This document shows positions 53,101 to 64,000 of a DNA stretch of 64,000 nucleotides, piece after piece (the first letter of the stretch is position 1; every line of letters begins with the position of its first letter). Where the stretch lies: the NCBI GenBank assembly GCA_030411725.1, contig MU839830.1:1550001-1614000 (forward strand). The letters are read 5' to 3'. A program made the translations under genes and the position numbers. This DNA is from Echria macrotheca. Taxonomy: Eukaryota; Ascomycota; Sordariomycetes; Sordariales; Schizotheciaceae. Under the pieces are notes generated by a model that worked only from the letters and a program-made list of their open reading frames with translations, was not told the DNA's origin and did not search any database.

Positions 53101-55022
53101 CGCAACCAATGGCTTGCCCGAGGTTCGGAATCGCTTGAAATAGCATGATCAGGGGCGAGGCGACAAGGGTGATCAGAATGAGCGAGCTGAACATGGTCGA
53201 CGCGTCAAATCTCTTGGAGGGATCTGAGGACGACGTGTTGGTATAGCCGATATATGCCCCAAAGACGGCAACGGGGGACAAGATCAATGTTGAGAATGCT
53301 ATGTTCAGCCCATCAGTTGCAGCATCAGAAAACGGATAGTGTAAACTTACAAGTTAACACACTCCCAGCCAAAAGGGTACGAAAAATCTTGGACGCCTCA
53401 AACTCGAGGACGCGTAGTTGCTCAATGGTAGTCGACATCATCTTGCTCTCGCCCATCATCTTTATCGCCTTGAGCGAGGACAACATGCCCGTCGTGGCAG
53501 CGATGCGCTTCTCGGTTGCCGCTAGCCATTTGGCTGAGTATCCGCCCATTCGGGAGCCGATGAGTGCTGCGACGGACATGGACGCTACATAACCTGGATC
53601 AATCCCTACTTCCGTTTGCAACTGGAGACTGTACGAACCAAGAGCAATCCCAATCATGGCGAGGCTTGGCGGCCCGACATGCCGCCAGAGAAGCCAGATA
53701 CCTAGGGCAACTTCGATGGGGGCGATCCAGAACTCGTGAAGGATAGCAGAGGCGAGATGGATCCTATAGACGTCGTTAATCACTAGCGTCAGGATCTTGG
53801 CTTCGACGCCCTTCTCATGTGGAACGCGGAGCAACTTGGATCCCACCGCGCCGACCAGGCCTGTCCATATCTGGACTGAGGACCTGAGGGCCAGCTGGTG
53901 GTACCATGCATTGGATATGGCGATTCCGGAGTACACGAGAGCAGAAGCGCCTATCAGCCCGAACTGGCTATTAAACGGCGTCGATGTGGGATTGGCGAGG
54001 TAGCTTGTCAAGGCCGATGTTAGAAACGGCTGGGAAAAAGTAAAGCCCGTTAGACATAGACGAGGGATCGCCGGGAAGAAGAATTGGAGGCCGAGACATC
54101 GTATACATGTGCCTATAAGCCCAAACGGTCCGTCTATACCTAGTATTAGCGTACGTCATCACTTGTTTTCGACTAGTAGAGAGTAACTTACAGTCATGCA
54201 ACGTCTGTATCGGACCAAAGCTGGTGCTTACTTTCCCCGAGTATAGACGCCTGTCGATCATGCTTCTGAGATCCTCGATTTGAAGAGGTCGTTTATAGCC
54301 AGTGAGAAACAACTGGTTGACCCAAAGAAAAAGGCTCTGACTAAGGAATCCGGTGGTCTCCTCAACTGGGATAGTCTCATCTTCATTAGCAATGACCCAC
54401 GGTCCCTTGTTCCAATTCTCAAGAACCAAGGCGAGACTCTGCAACACAAGCGCAGCGAGCGATGTGTATGCAATGGCGTGCTTATCTTCCAGTAGCCAGT
54501 AAGTCCGTACTGTAGAAATTCTGAGTAGTAGTGTGATGAACAGGTAGAAGCCATTTAGAACCGATGGGCGGTATGAATAGAAGTGGTCGAAGTGAGAGAT
54601 CCCGACGAGTGCCAGCGCAGCAAGAAGAGATAGCACTGCCGCTGCGACGGATGCATCTGTTTTCTGGTTCTCCGGCAGAGAGATGAGTACAAGTATCGTT
54701 AGATGAAGCACTGAGAATATTGCCAGAGTGGCCTATGTGTTCTGTCAGGGAAAATGCTGATGCTCTGACGGCAACATGCAGACCGCCTCAAGGGGGATAA
54801 ACTTACGACTTTCAGATAATACAGAGTACCGATTGAAATGACCCTGGGCCTCCTCCGAGTAACGGACCAGAAGCGCAGTCCGAGAAGCACGAGAAATACG
54901 CTTGACGGGACGATCTGCAAGAAAGTCTCGGAGAAGAAGAGGGTGAAATCGAATCGGCCACGGCATGCGTCGACACCCGGTCCGAAGACGGTTTCGCGAT
55001 CAAAAGAGCAAGATGTGGACAT
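50198..55022 (-). CDS. ABCC-type (MRP-like) full ABC transporter
   Basis: A 1,449-aa protein in nine exons, complement(join(50198..50411,50472..51773,51841..51967,52020..52329,52392..52541,52598..53298,53351..54139,54192..54732,54807..55022)). There is an N-terminal TMD0, then TMD1 (LRLCLTGFTFSQPFLTSAL-like text) and NBD1 with Walker A GPPGSGKS, signature LSGGEKQRL and Walker B ILILDDALS. TMD2 follows (SGINLHMTLLRTVL), then NBD2 with GPSGSGKSTLL, a degenerate signature FSVGEAQ, VVLFDEATS and the switch His in ISVLHRL. The exon after NBD1 Walker B gives VIQETGLTAKYAD, where the switch His is not seen. Exons 5-7 rest on weaker splice sites (GTCAGT, GTTGTA, GTCCGT). The role is ATP-driven export of conjugates or metabolites at the plasma or vacuolar membrane. 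Confidence 0.82.
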
Positions 55023-55854
55023 GATTTACGCCATTGGTTCCGGCTGTGAAAGTGTCGTGTAGAGCGCGAGGCGTCGCTGAGTGACACATTGTTTTTATCG
55101 TTGTGTTTTCATCACCAACCGCTCTATCCCAAAGAAGCTGGCCGACCAACAAGGTGCTTTTGGTTGCGTATGCCGGTGGTCTGCCTGGAGAAGAACTTGG
55201 CAATATTTTCTTGGCCAGATCTGTGGCCATGAAAATTCCCGATCCTTGCTGACGGTTGCTGCAACCAACTTCCCGTGCCGCTTCGGGATCGTCCTTCCCT
55301 TTTGGCGAGGTCGCCAATCCTCTGCAGGTCCGAGAGTTTTGCCTGCATATCCTTAATCATTGGTAGGCCATGGAACCTCGCTGTGGTTTGTAAACCGGTT
55401 AATTTATCTATGTTCGTGCCCTCCAGAACTTCTGCCGTTCTATTCCAAGGATATCTGCTTGAACATGTGAATTTTTATAATTTGCTTTGTGCGCTTGCCG
55501 GCTTCCTGCATTTGATCGACAACATTCTGCGGTCCTTGGTTATCTCATGTATGTTGCCCACCGAACACTGTCCCGTACCTCAATGTATAAAATATTCGGA
55601 AATATTGCTGAGAGTTCAGCAAGATATCACTATTAGAATGTTACGCACACTGGATGGTACCTTCGGCAGAGCATCAAAGATGACGAACCTGATTTTTTCT
55701 CTAGGTAGGCCTGCGCGAAAGAAATCCTCCATTTCCTCCGTTGCTCCTGCCAGATGTAGCGTTTACCAGCTTCCTCCGATCTCGCCATTCTCCACCACAA
55801 ATCACTCGCTCTTCCCAGCCCTCATTCCCAGCGTCCACACCTGCAATTTTTCAA
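55023..55854. other. intergenic; contains the ancestral C-terminal frame of the next gene
   Basis: The promoter of the ABC transporter. At 55802-55854 lies the end of the frame that the zinc-ribbon gene would use without its 17-bp duplication. Confidence 0.45.
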
Positions 55855-58800
55855 TCAACTTTTTGTGCCCATCTGCCTTTGGTGCCGTTTCGCCCTCCGC
55901 GGCCTCGTCTTCTTGCTCCACCACATATTCCGGCTTGGGTTCACCTTGGTCGGGCCAACGCCACGGGAACCTGCCACTCCGACCAAACACAACCGCACCT
56001 TCCGTGTGGCTGACATAGCTTGGCGGGCGACATAGCTTGGCGGGCGACACCGCCTGAACATCTTGCAGAAAGCCGGCGATAGCAAGACTTGTGCTCGATC
56101 ACAGGCCGTCGTTCCCGCACACACGCATTCGTCAGGAGAGGCGACGGGGGCAATCCAAAAAACGCCAGGTGCAAGCTTGACCGGGTTTGACGAAACACTT
56201 CCTTCTTGCTGGATGATCCTTGCGAGGTCATATCTGCTGACAGCGAGATAGTCTCGACCGGCGGGCAGAGTCTTCCACGGCGAGCAGACGGTGGTCGAAC
56301 CCGAGCATTTCGGTGCGATCAGTTCTCCGAACCCTTCACCGAACAAAGTTACAGCCCTGATAGCTCGGACGAAGTCGACCCAAGATTTTCCTGCCCCGCC
56401 AAATATTTGCAGCTCCGTCTGTCGTGCACCAATAGTCCGGCGCGTGGCGATGTCCATGAACCGGTAACCCTCCAGCCGACTCCGTGGAGAAACCTTGAGC
56501 GGGATTCCTGATGAGCTCCCTGGGGCACCAACACTGTGCTGGTGGTCGATCAACTGTTCCAGGATATTCATGATGTGCCGGATACGATCCTTGAGTAACA
56601 GTCGGGTTATGGTCCGATGCTCCGTCATACTGGTGGCACCACCTGAAGTAGTCTGCTCCGAGTAAAGCACGTCCGGGTTCTCGAACAAGGGCAGCTCGAG
56701 GTTGTGGCGGTTACGCAGGAACTCAACCGCTGCCTGGGGATCGGAAATATCAGCAGCCTCTTGGAGGTCCCTGAAAATCAGGATACATTCACTCGCGAGA
56801 AGGCTGGTCGCGTCAGCCTCTAGGGACGCTCTGACAAGGTGCAATAGGACGTGGAGTCCGTTAGACAGCCAAGCGCGTTGGTCTCGCATGTCGTATAAGA
56901 CAATATTCGAGTTCGATAGGAAGATCAGCGATTCGAAATAGGCGGTGTTGTCCCTCTTGATCAAGGGGGAAATGTCTTTGCGGCGGAGCGCTATCTCGGC
57001 CCCGATCGACAAGAAACCTGGCCCCCCCGAGATGATTACTTTCTCTAAGGCAGAGCCGGGAGTGATCACATCGGGGCTTGACCAACCAATTTTATAATTT
57101 GCGGTTGGTGATCCTGATTTGGTTGTCAGGTTAGCCATTAGCCAGTTCTCTTGCTAACTTCCAACACAGACTGACCGAAATTATAGTGCGCTTGCGACGT
57201 CCAACCCAGAACGTGTCTTTTCTCGTAGATATGACGGATCAAGTCTACTTTCGGGGTTTCACCGGGTGGTTTGTAAAGCGAGGCAATTCTCCGATCTGAG
57301 TAAGGAATCCTCGTTCCACTCTCGTTGAGGATAAGATGCCATTTGATGAAATCTCCACTGTAGGCCGTGGGGACAAGAACCGCATTGTACCCCTTCATCA
57401 TCGGAATACCGTTGAAGGCCGTGAGTTGCGAAGCACCGACCAGAAGTCCCATAGCTTCAAGCGATATTTCTAAACCGAGAGTGTCGTCGGGTCTAGCAAG
57501 AATGGGAAATCCCGCCACAACAACAGGATTTCGCACCAATCCAAGCCAGCAAGCACCATCACCGAGGGCGTTAGGCAGCGGACGTTGGCTGAACCGAAAC
57601 TCAAGCTCCAATTCAGCGATGTTGGCAGCCCCGGGCGGCACATCAACGACGGAAACAGTGATATCAGATATTGATCCGGCCGTGGCCTCGTGACAAGAGG
57701 CAGTAATCCACGCCAAAACTTCGGCAACTTCTGCGATTGTATATGGGTTTCCGATGCAATCGACCTGAGGGTTAGGGCCTCCTAATATGCCATTGACCAA
57801 TGTTCCGTCAAAAAGGGTTACTGATGTCAGCATCCTCTCTGGCCACCATGTCAAGATACCTTAACATACCCTCGATAGATAAACCGTCACCTTGTTTCTG
57901 CTCTCCGGTGAACAGCCCATCCACAACTTTTTCACCTATAACAGGCCAGACTTGCCTGACGTATTGCTTCAGGGTAAGTAACTGACAACTCGTAATTACT
58001 CCGGAGATGGTAACGGAATTGGCGAGTGAGGCAAGCCCTCCTTCGTGCCCCTCGCTGAAAATCGGCGGAGTATCCCACATGAAGTGAAGACTGACTTGAC
58101 AGCCCCCTTGGTAGCTAATCGTCGGATAGAGGCGCCAAAGCGGACTGCCTTCTCGCTCGCTTTTGTTCCTCAGATTGTTTATCAGAGACCGTGAGATGTC
58201 CTCACGAAGTCTGCGCAAAACGGTCGCAGCCCGATAATCCAGTCGATATATGCTATCAACCGCGGCTGAAAGCCAAGAGAATTGCTCGCTTTCAATCCAG
58301 GCGGGCGCCCCGTCCTGCCCTTCATGAGTATCCGGCCACGAACTGAAGCCAGTATATGTCCAGGGGCCGTGAACGAAGCAGGAAAAGTCATCATGCTCGG
58401 ATGTTCTTGCTATTACGGCCACGGCATCATCCCCCGGGTGTCTAATCGGCAGATGGGGGCCAGGTAAGCCACAAACTGCAGCTCGGCCACGAAAAGAGCC
58501 ACACCGTGGACAAGCCTCCTCGGCAGATTTCTTAAAAGCCCAAGTTATGTAGCTAAGACACATATGCTAGTGTAAGCACTCCTTTCCTCTGTGAAAGAAA
58601 GAGCTTTAGGATCATGAACTCACTATACATGTTTCCGAACTAGATACAGGTCCCTGGGCCCAGCGGGACAGCGAGCGGAAAACGCTGAGAGGAGGCGCGG
58701 AAGTGCAGCAACAAAGTCTTGTCGAAGAGGTTCGCCCCACTCTATTGCCGTTGTCTTATTCTGGAGGGATTGAACGAAGTCGTTGACAAATTTCTCTTCT

Positions 58801-59453
58801 TCAAATAGGGCTGATTGCTGGGTCGGCGGTCCAGTAGGAGACGCGGCTTGAGCTGGAGCTGTTACTGCCGACGTGGCAGAGGATTTCATGTCCGTTTCCG
58901 ATTCCGTTGCTTTGGATTTGGATTTCCCTTTCCATTTCGCTTTCGACTGCCTGCGAAGGCCGGAGTACAAATCCGAGACCGGCACGTAGGCTTCATCTGC
59001 AGCGTTCTGTGCATCGGTAGATGCGGATGTGTAGTCCACAATTTGAGACCCGCGATAGTTGTCCGAAGACCACATGCCATCTCGGGTGTCTTCGACACCA
59101 CCCGAGGTATCACCCGAGGTATACTCGACGCCACCCGACATGTACTCGTAGTTGACGAACTCCGGATTTCCGGGCTTATAGTGAAACGTTTCGACCCCTG
59201 AATCGGCTTGCGATGGCCCCGAGTCCGTCTCCCGGGTCCTGTCTAAAGAGACGCTGTAGTAACTCTGCGAGTCATCCTCGGAAGCGGTTATCTTGGCTCC
59301 TTTATTTGCTTCGTAGCAACATTGTCCTCGAACGTGCGAACATTGCAAGCAGCTGGGATTGATCTCGACCGAGAGATCACCTGCGTGACATTGGCAACAT
59401 ATCCAGCGCTCCAACCGGTATTTCGTAGACGAATTTACTGGGCGGGCGGGCAT
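55855..59453 (-). CDS. large N-terminal zinc-ribbon fungal protein, C-terminus frameshifted
   Basis: A 1,141-aa model, complement(join(55855..57113,57176..57820,57870..58566,58629..59453)). The start MPARPVNSSTKYRLERW is at 59453 (an in-frame ATG at 59483 is possible). It opens with a Cys-rich ribbon (WICCQCHAGDLS, CLQCSHVRGQCC), then a long acidic/Ser-rich low-complexity segment. The conserved body follows (LWRLYPTISYQGGC, TLFDGTLVNGILGGPN, MMKGYNAVLVPTAYSGDFIKW, YNFGSPTANYKIGWSS, GRDYLAVSRYDLARII). These features recur in a fungal family I recall with no known function. Introns are 49-62 nt; one uses GTCAGT. A 17-bp tandem duplication (56012-56045) shifts the frame just after RRCRPPSYV. The single-copy frame would continue with VVFGRSGRFPWRWPDQGEP and end at 55802. 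Confidence 0.7.
56012..56045 (+). repeat. 17-bp tandem duplication
   Basis: Two adjacent copies of GACATAGCTTGGCGGGC. The length is not a multiple of three, so one copy changes the reading frame of the gene on the minus strand. Confidence 0.9.
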
Positions 59454-60394
59454 CCCTATCGTTGTCGAGAAAAGATGTATCAAAATAAGGGTGTTCTATC
59501 CGTGTGTAACGGCCTCAAACTCTTTGGGGTGAATTGCGCTGTTTGGGTTGTCGAGATGGTTAGGTCGAGGTGGGACGACGACGATAATTTGAAGAGGGGT
59601 TTATACATATAAGTGGGCAGTGCAAAATGCAGTTCTTCCCCCGCTTTGGAAAAAGGCAACACTGTCGTCTGATGCGGTCCGCGGCCTATCCGGTGAGGCT
59701 CCAGGCAGCCTGCCGACGCGGCAATGTGGTTGGGCAGCCTGTCTTGTGTAGGTATGAAGAGGGGACTTTGTATTCATTCAGACACTAGTTGGCTGCGATA
59801 AGGACGTCATGTCGGATCTGCAAGTCTGGGAGATAGCACACACTTTATGCAAGGGAGATTGTCTGGAACCTTCATAATGGTTCAATTTATCTCGTCTGAT
59901 GCTTTTTGATTCGACGAGTTTGTGTTTGAAATTTGAAGAATTGATATTCGGGCATAGCAAATTTGATATCGGGCACAGCGTCGCCTTCGGGGCGTTCACC
60001 TTAACTACGAGGGTCTTTGATACAAACTCCAGGGCCTTAGTAAAAACGGGGAGGCCACTATCACAGGTGCTAAAGCCCTTAGCACAAACTCGAAGCCCTT
60101 TATCACATCTGCGAAGTCTAAAAAGCCGGCCTAGTACCTCAAAGCACGGTCTTCACAACACGAAAGAATCTAAACGCCGCTTCCTGATAAACTACCAAAC
60201 TAACACCACCCAACTCATCCCAGGGTATCATCACCGCCAAAGATTCTCAAAGCCGAGGGCAACACAAGCTTTCCCAGCAAGGGGCCCAAAGACCACAAGA
60301 ACAAACCCAGACCCCGAGAACCGAAACACAAAAACTCCCCCACCTCCCAAAGCACAACAAAACCCCAGCCCACGCGCACTCGTCTGAACCCCCC
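59454..60394. other. intergenic, nothing supported
   Basis: A promoter region of the zinc-ribbon gene and the 3' flank of the RTA1-like gene. A short imperfect repeat (TTTGATATCGGGCACAGC-like words near 59935-59985) is present. The 162-aa plus frame looks like chance. Confidence 0.4.
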
Positions 60395-62092
60395 TTAACC
60401 CCGACTCTGCAACTCAAACCCATTCTCCTCCCAAAAAGGCCTTTGCGCCACCACACCCCCATTATCGTCCCCGGCGACATTCCCCCCGAACAAACGCACC
60501 ACCCCCCTCACACCTTCCCATCTCCACTCCCACCCCGGCCCGGTAACCTCACTCCGCCCGTCCTGCGCGAGATACCTCTTCGTCGTGGCGGGCAGATACA
60601 TCCTAGGATGCCAAACCGCCCAGATGACCCCCGCCAGAAGCACAAGGAACGTGTCGAGGAGGGTGTCTTCTCCCTTGTCGTCGGCATAAGAGAAGTGCTC
60701 CGCCATCTGGACAGCCGTGCGCGCTACCAGAAAAACGGTGGTTATCCATAGGAAGATGTGCAGGCGCGCGACGCGGGGGGTGCGCGCTATGCGGGCTTTG
60801 GCACAGCGGCGGTGGAAGAGGAGGAGGAGGACGGCGAAGATGGTCGAGGTGGCGAGCTGGGCGATGAGGGAGGTTTGGGTTAGGATTTTGCCCGTGTCTG
60901 TGCCTGTGCCTGTGCCATTTGGAGAGGAGGAGGAGGAGGAGGAGGAGGAGGAGGAGGATGGGAAGGCGATGCCCCCGGCGGAGAGGAGGATGGTGGCGGC
61001 GAGGAGCGGGAAGGTGAGGAGGATTAGGGGGGTTGGATGGGTTGGTGCGCAGTAGGGGATCCAGTGGAAGGCGCGGGCCAGGATCTGGAAGTTGGCTAGT
61101 TGGAAGACGGGGCTAGAAGAGGGAGCTTGTTAGCATGTGGTTTTAATAGTGTGGATGAAGGGTGATATGAGGCTGCAGTGGATTTTGAAAGCGCGGTTGA
61201 AGTTGGGGATTGTAATGGGGAAAGGCCCAAGGGGGGCAAGTAACGTGCTGTAGTCAAAGAGAGGGAGCTCTATAGTGGTTATTTGTACCAATAAAGTGTG
61301 GCCTGAATGCTTGAACTTGTGGAGTATTGAATATGCTGAAAGCAACAGCTGCGAATATCCCAACAGCATCCATCAGGACGGCTGGCGGAGAAACCTTTAC
61401 ACCTAACGCGTGTAGAAGACACCGGTGTGAACACCCACTGAGCGGGATTTCCGATATTGATTTTCTGAACTTGTAAGGTCGCCAGAGAGGAAAAAATTGC
61501 CAGGCGAGATTTTGAGCCAGTTGATGATGTGCGCGGGCTAAGGAAGAAACGAAACGCCCGGTGAGAACACTTACGGAGCGACGTATGCCAACATAGTGCT
61601 GGCTGCAAAGACTGGACCACTGCGCACGCCATCGGGCAGGATGGCGCGGATCGAGAAGGCCGCCGTGAGCAGCGCACAGCCAAGGACCAGGTTCCCTGTC
61701 ATTCTGAGGGTCCTGTACGAGCTATTGACAAAGTTAATATGTGGTATGACGAGGATATCAGACGAGACTTGTGTGAAATTTAAATGAAAAGGATAGAAAT
61801 ATCGGGTTTGTCGACTCTTGACACCGAGACGTATCAAATCGAGCAGAAGAGAAGGCTGCAGGAGACGGTGAAGACATGAAAATGGAATCATGCACAAAGT
61901 GTCATGAGTTAAGGAAGCAGGGGATGACTTACAAGCACTGCCAAACGTGACCGAGGCACGTGAGACCAAACATCATGGCGAAGACGGGGGCAACCGACTT
62001 GTCCTGATCAGTTCCTTTGATGTAGTTAGTTCCGAATTGCTTGTGTCTAGGAAAGAAATAGAGAGTTTACCGGACATGGTGTGGTGCGGCAT
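60395..62092 (-). CDS. RTA1-like (lipid-translocating exporter family) membrane protein
   Basis: A 322-aa protein, complement(join(60395..61112,61575..61721,61933..62014,62071..62092)). Exon 1 is only 22 nt (MPHHTMSG). Introns are 56, 211 and 462 nt, and all joins keep frame (WQC-F-SYRTLRM; AYVAP-P-VFQLANF). About seven hydrophobic segments are visible. RTA1 landmarks are VFAASTMLAYVAPPVFQLAN, WIPYCAPTHP, LLFHRRCAKA, HIFLWITTVFLVARTAVQMAEHF, WHPRMYLPATTKRYLAQDG and VTGPGWEW. A run of 11 Ser comes from a (GAG)n stretch on the plus strand. Members are linked to resistance to lipophilic compounds in yeast. The long second and third introns are unusual for this window, so further small exons or a different 5' structure are possible. 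Confidence 0.78.
60921..60958 (+). repeat. GAG trinucleotide tract encoding poly-Ser on the minus strand
   Basis: A run of about 11 GAG/GGA units lies within the RTA1-like gene, in frame (TCC codons on the minus strand). Confidence 0.8.
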
Positions 62093-64000
62093 CGTGGCTA
62101 CCGTGAACGCTTGGCTGGACTGGCGGACTGCTTTGATGGACAGTTAGCAAGATGTAAAACAGGTTGTTCAGTTTGTTAAGGCGGGAGCGGCCTGAAGAGA
62201 GTAGGTGACAATAGACAAGTGGTCTCTACCTATCTAGAGAGCAAGGGGGCCTTGGAAACCAGGCAGATTTAGACTTCGCACCATGACAAGGTCGGTGGGA
62301 GTGAACCAGGCCGACGTGTATTCTCTTACCAGCTGGGCTGACAGTTGAGGTAGGTAAACAATGTCAAACTGGTCATCTGATAGGGAAAACTGGATGAAAT
62401 GGAAGACGAGGGAAGTATGTGGCTTATGGAAAAACTTGGAACATTTGCAATTAAGCAATACCGAGATTGTAATAAGGTAGAGAGGAAGACCAAGAGACCG
62501 ACTGTAACCAACTGAACAGAATGTGAAAGAACTGAGATAGAAAGGCACTTACTTGTGTAGACTGCGTTTGCTGATCTTGGTAATCAAGATCGAAGAAGGA
62601 AGCCGTGACGAGGCTCGAGAAAGGAGGTCTTGGTGTGGTTAAAATGGGTCGTGGAGGCAATCCTGGTGAATCTTGCTGAGCTTAACTGGCTGGTGAAGAG
62701 AACAGAGTCAGAATCAACAAAGACTACAAGAGAAGGTGTGCGGAGGAACAGAGAAAATTGCGGACAAGGCCAAAAGATGGTAAAGACTTACTAACCTTTC
62801 TGCTCCGGATTGACGGTTGATGGTAAACTGACGAAGTCAACCTCACTAGGTACCTAGGTACTTGAGGAATGTCAAATAGGGCGGTGGAGAGGAGGAGGAG
62901 GAGAATGAAATCAGTGTTTGGCTGGAGTACTGAGCTGGATAGACATGTAAAGAAAGAAATAAGGGAGGAAGTTTCTTCTCAGCCGGAACTGATGTGAAAA
63001 GTAAAAGAGGTTCTCACGGATCAATCTTGTGGTGGTGGTGAAAACAAACTTCTGGCGAGAGACTTCAAGATTCACGTTTCTGCTGACTACGGAAAAGAAG
63101 AATCCCAAGAAAGGAAAGAAACGTGGGCATCAAAATTGCATATGCCCTAACTCCGGCGACAAAGCGTGACTCCGTGATGAGCGCCGAGTGTTGAAAGGCT
63201 CGGCGGTTTGACAGTGGTTTTCCTACTCGACGTTGAGTTGGAGCCATTCACGACGACATCCCCGGCCCGGGAGCCCCCAGTGCCCGCCTCGAGTATTTGC
63301 GAGGGCTTCAGAACTAGTCATCCAATTAGATACAGAGAGAAATATCACGCCAAGAAAATCTTTATGAACTGTTTGAGAGAGCTGGAATCCCAAACACCGC
63401 GAGGCGCAAACAAAACCCTTGGAGGCCTTATCCAACCTGATCCCGCAAGTGACGATGGAGGACCAGAGTGAATGCATATATCCCAACTGGAAACACCCAA
63501 TAAAAAATGAAGGTATGGAACCGACCCGTCCAAGCCATGCTGGCGTTGAAATAAATACGGAATTCATGTGGATAAGACGAGGCTGAGGACTCGACAGGCT
63601 AGCATAGGTGTTAGTACTACATGACCCCGGGACCCGGAAGCCAGCTCCGGTGCCATAGTCCTCTTCTTACCGGGTGCGGAATTCCAAGCGACAAGCGTAT
63701 TACATAGCTCAATACCTACCTGAGAACCCTGTTGATACTGATGAATTCTACCATCCGAAAATCAAGTTTCACTAGGTCCAATACCTTAATCAGAACCGTC
63801 TGCGAATCAACAGTACATACCTACCTAGGTGGCTGATACCAGTTTCCTATGAATCCGCCTCACATCGCTTGCAGGACATTAGTGAGCCCTCGCTTTTTAC
63901 GGCCTTATAACGCTCCAACTGTTATGTCCATTAGAGCACTGCCCAGAGTTCATACAGGGACCGCATACTCCTGTTCGAGGTATGCCCTGCATCAGCTGGC
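62093..64000. other. intergenic, no gene seen
   Basis: 1.9 kb with only short overlapping frames. TACCTAGG-type words occur near 62850-62865, 63710-63720 and 63820-63835. A gene could lie beyond the window edge. Confidence 0.45.

Noticed and set aside
59899..60387. A 162-aa plus-strand frame
   Set aside because: Low-complexity basic and Pro-rich tail, repeat-like DNA and no start context; judged to be chance.

Overview
The window reads as genomic DNA of a filamentous ascomycete, most likely a Sordariomycete (inference). Genes are moderately GC-rich and widely spaced. They carry short introns of about 47-80 nt with GTRWGT-like donors and CTRAC-like branch points, and they include typical fungal families (HET, NmrA, RTA1, UstYa/DUF3328, GH71, SLATT). 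There are no bacterial operons. Most gene models below are spliced by hand; exon joins are given as coordinates in the evidence.

Left end (1-3835): a compact ribosomally synthesised peptide (RiPP) locus of the dikaritin/ustiloxin type. It has two UstYa-family oxidases (one cut by the window edge), a membrane protein with a CGLSPSEAR motif and an HxxHC motif, and a 99-aa secreted precursor. The precursor carries four KEX2-type repeats whose core, SAAGVVTWADVAK, is unchanged in amino acids while its codons differ between copies. The presumed maturation is secretion, cleavage after Lys-Arg, then oxidative crosslinking by UstYa proteins. The core holds a single aromatic residue, Trp, unlike the Tyr/Phe cores of characterised members. 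This is the most interesting system in the window.

4.9-15 kb: a tandem GFA-domain protein, an ankyrin-like relic, a very large secreted GH71 glucanase / Cys-rich module / SGNH hydrolase fusion with one apparent frameshift, a cluster of tRNA-like Pol III elements, an unknown secreted protein and an amino-acid permease.

16.2-23.8 kb: an allorecognition/immunity-like neighbourhood. It contains a HET-WD40 protein that keeps post-NACHT helices but lacks a NACHT P-loop and is flanked by two diverged direct repeats, a 563-aa protein of unknown function, and a SLATT-domain membrane protein.

25-43 kb: an amidohydrolase, a prolyl-4-hydroxylase-like dioxygenase, a possible small Cys-rich protein, an NmrA-like protein, a divergent pair (heme-binding-like protein and galactose-oxidase-like protein), and an RCK2/Srk1-type CaMK-family kinase.

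44.6-62 kb: an Asn-Gly-repeat protein, an O-methyltransferase, a vanadium-haloperoxidase-like protein, a nine-exon ABCC transporter, an N-terminal zinc-ribbon protein whose conserved C-terminus is thrown out of frame by a 17-bp tandem duplication, and an RTA1-like membrane protein. The last 1.9 kb holds no gene I can support.
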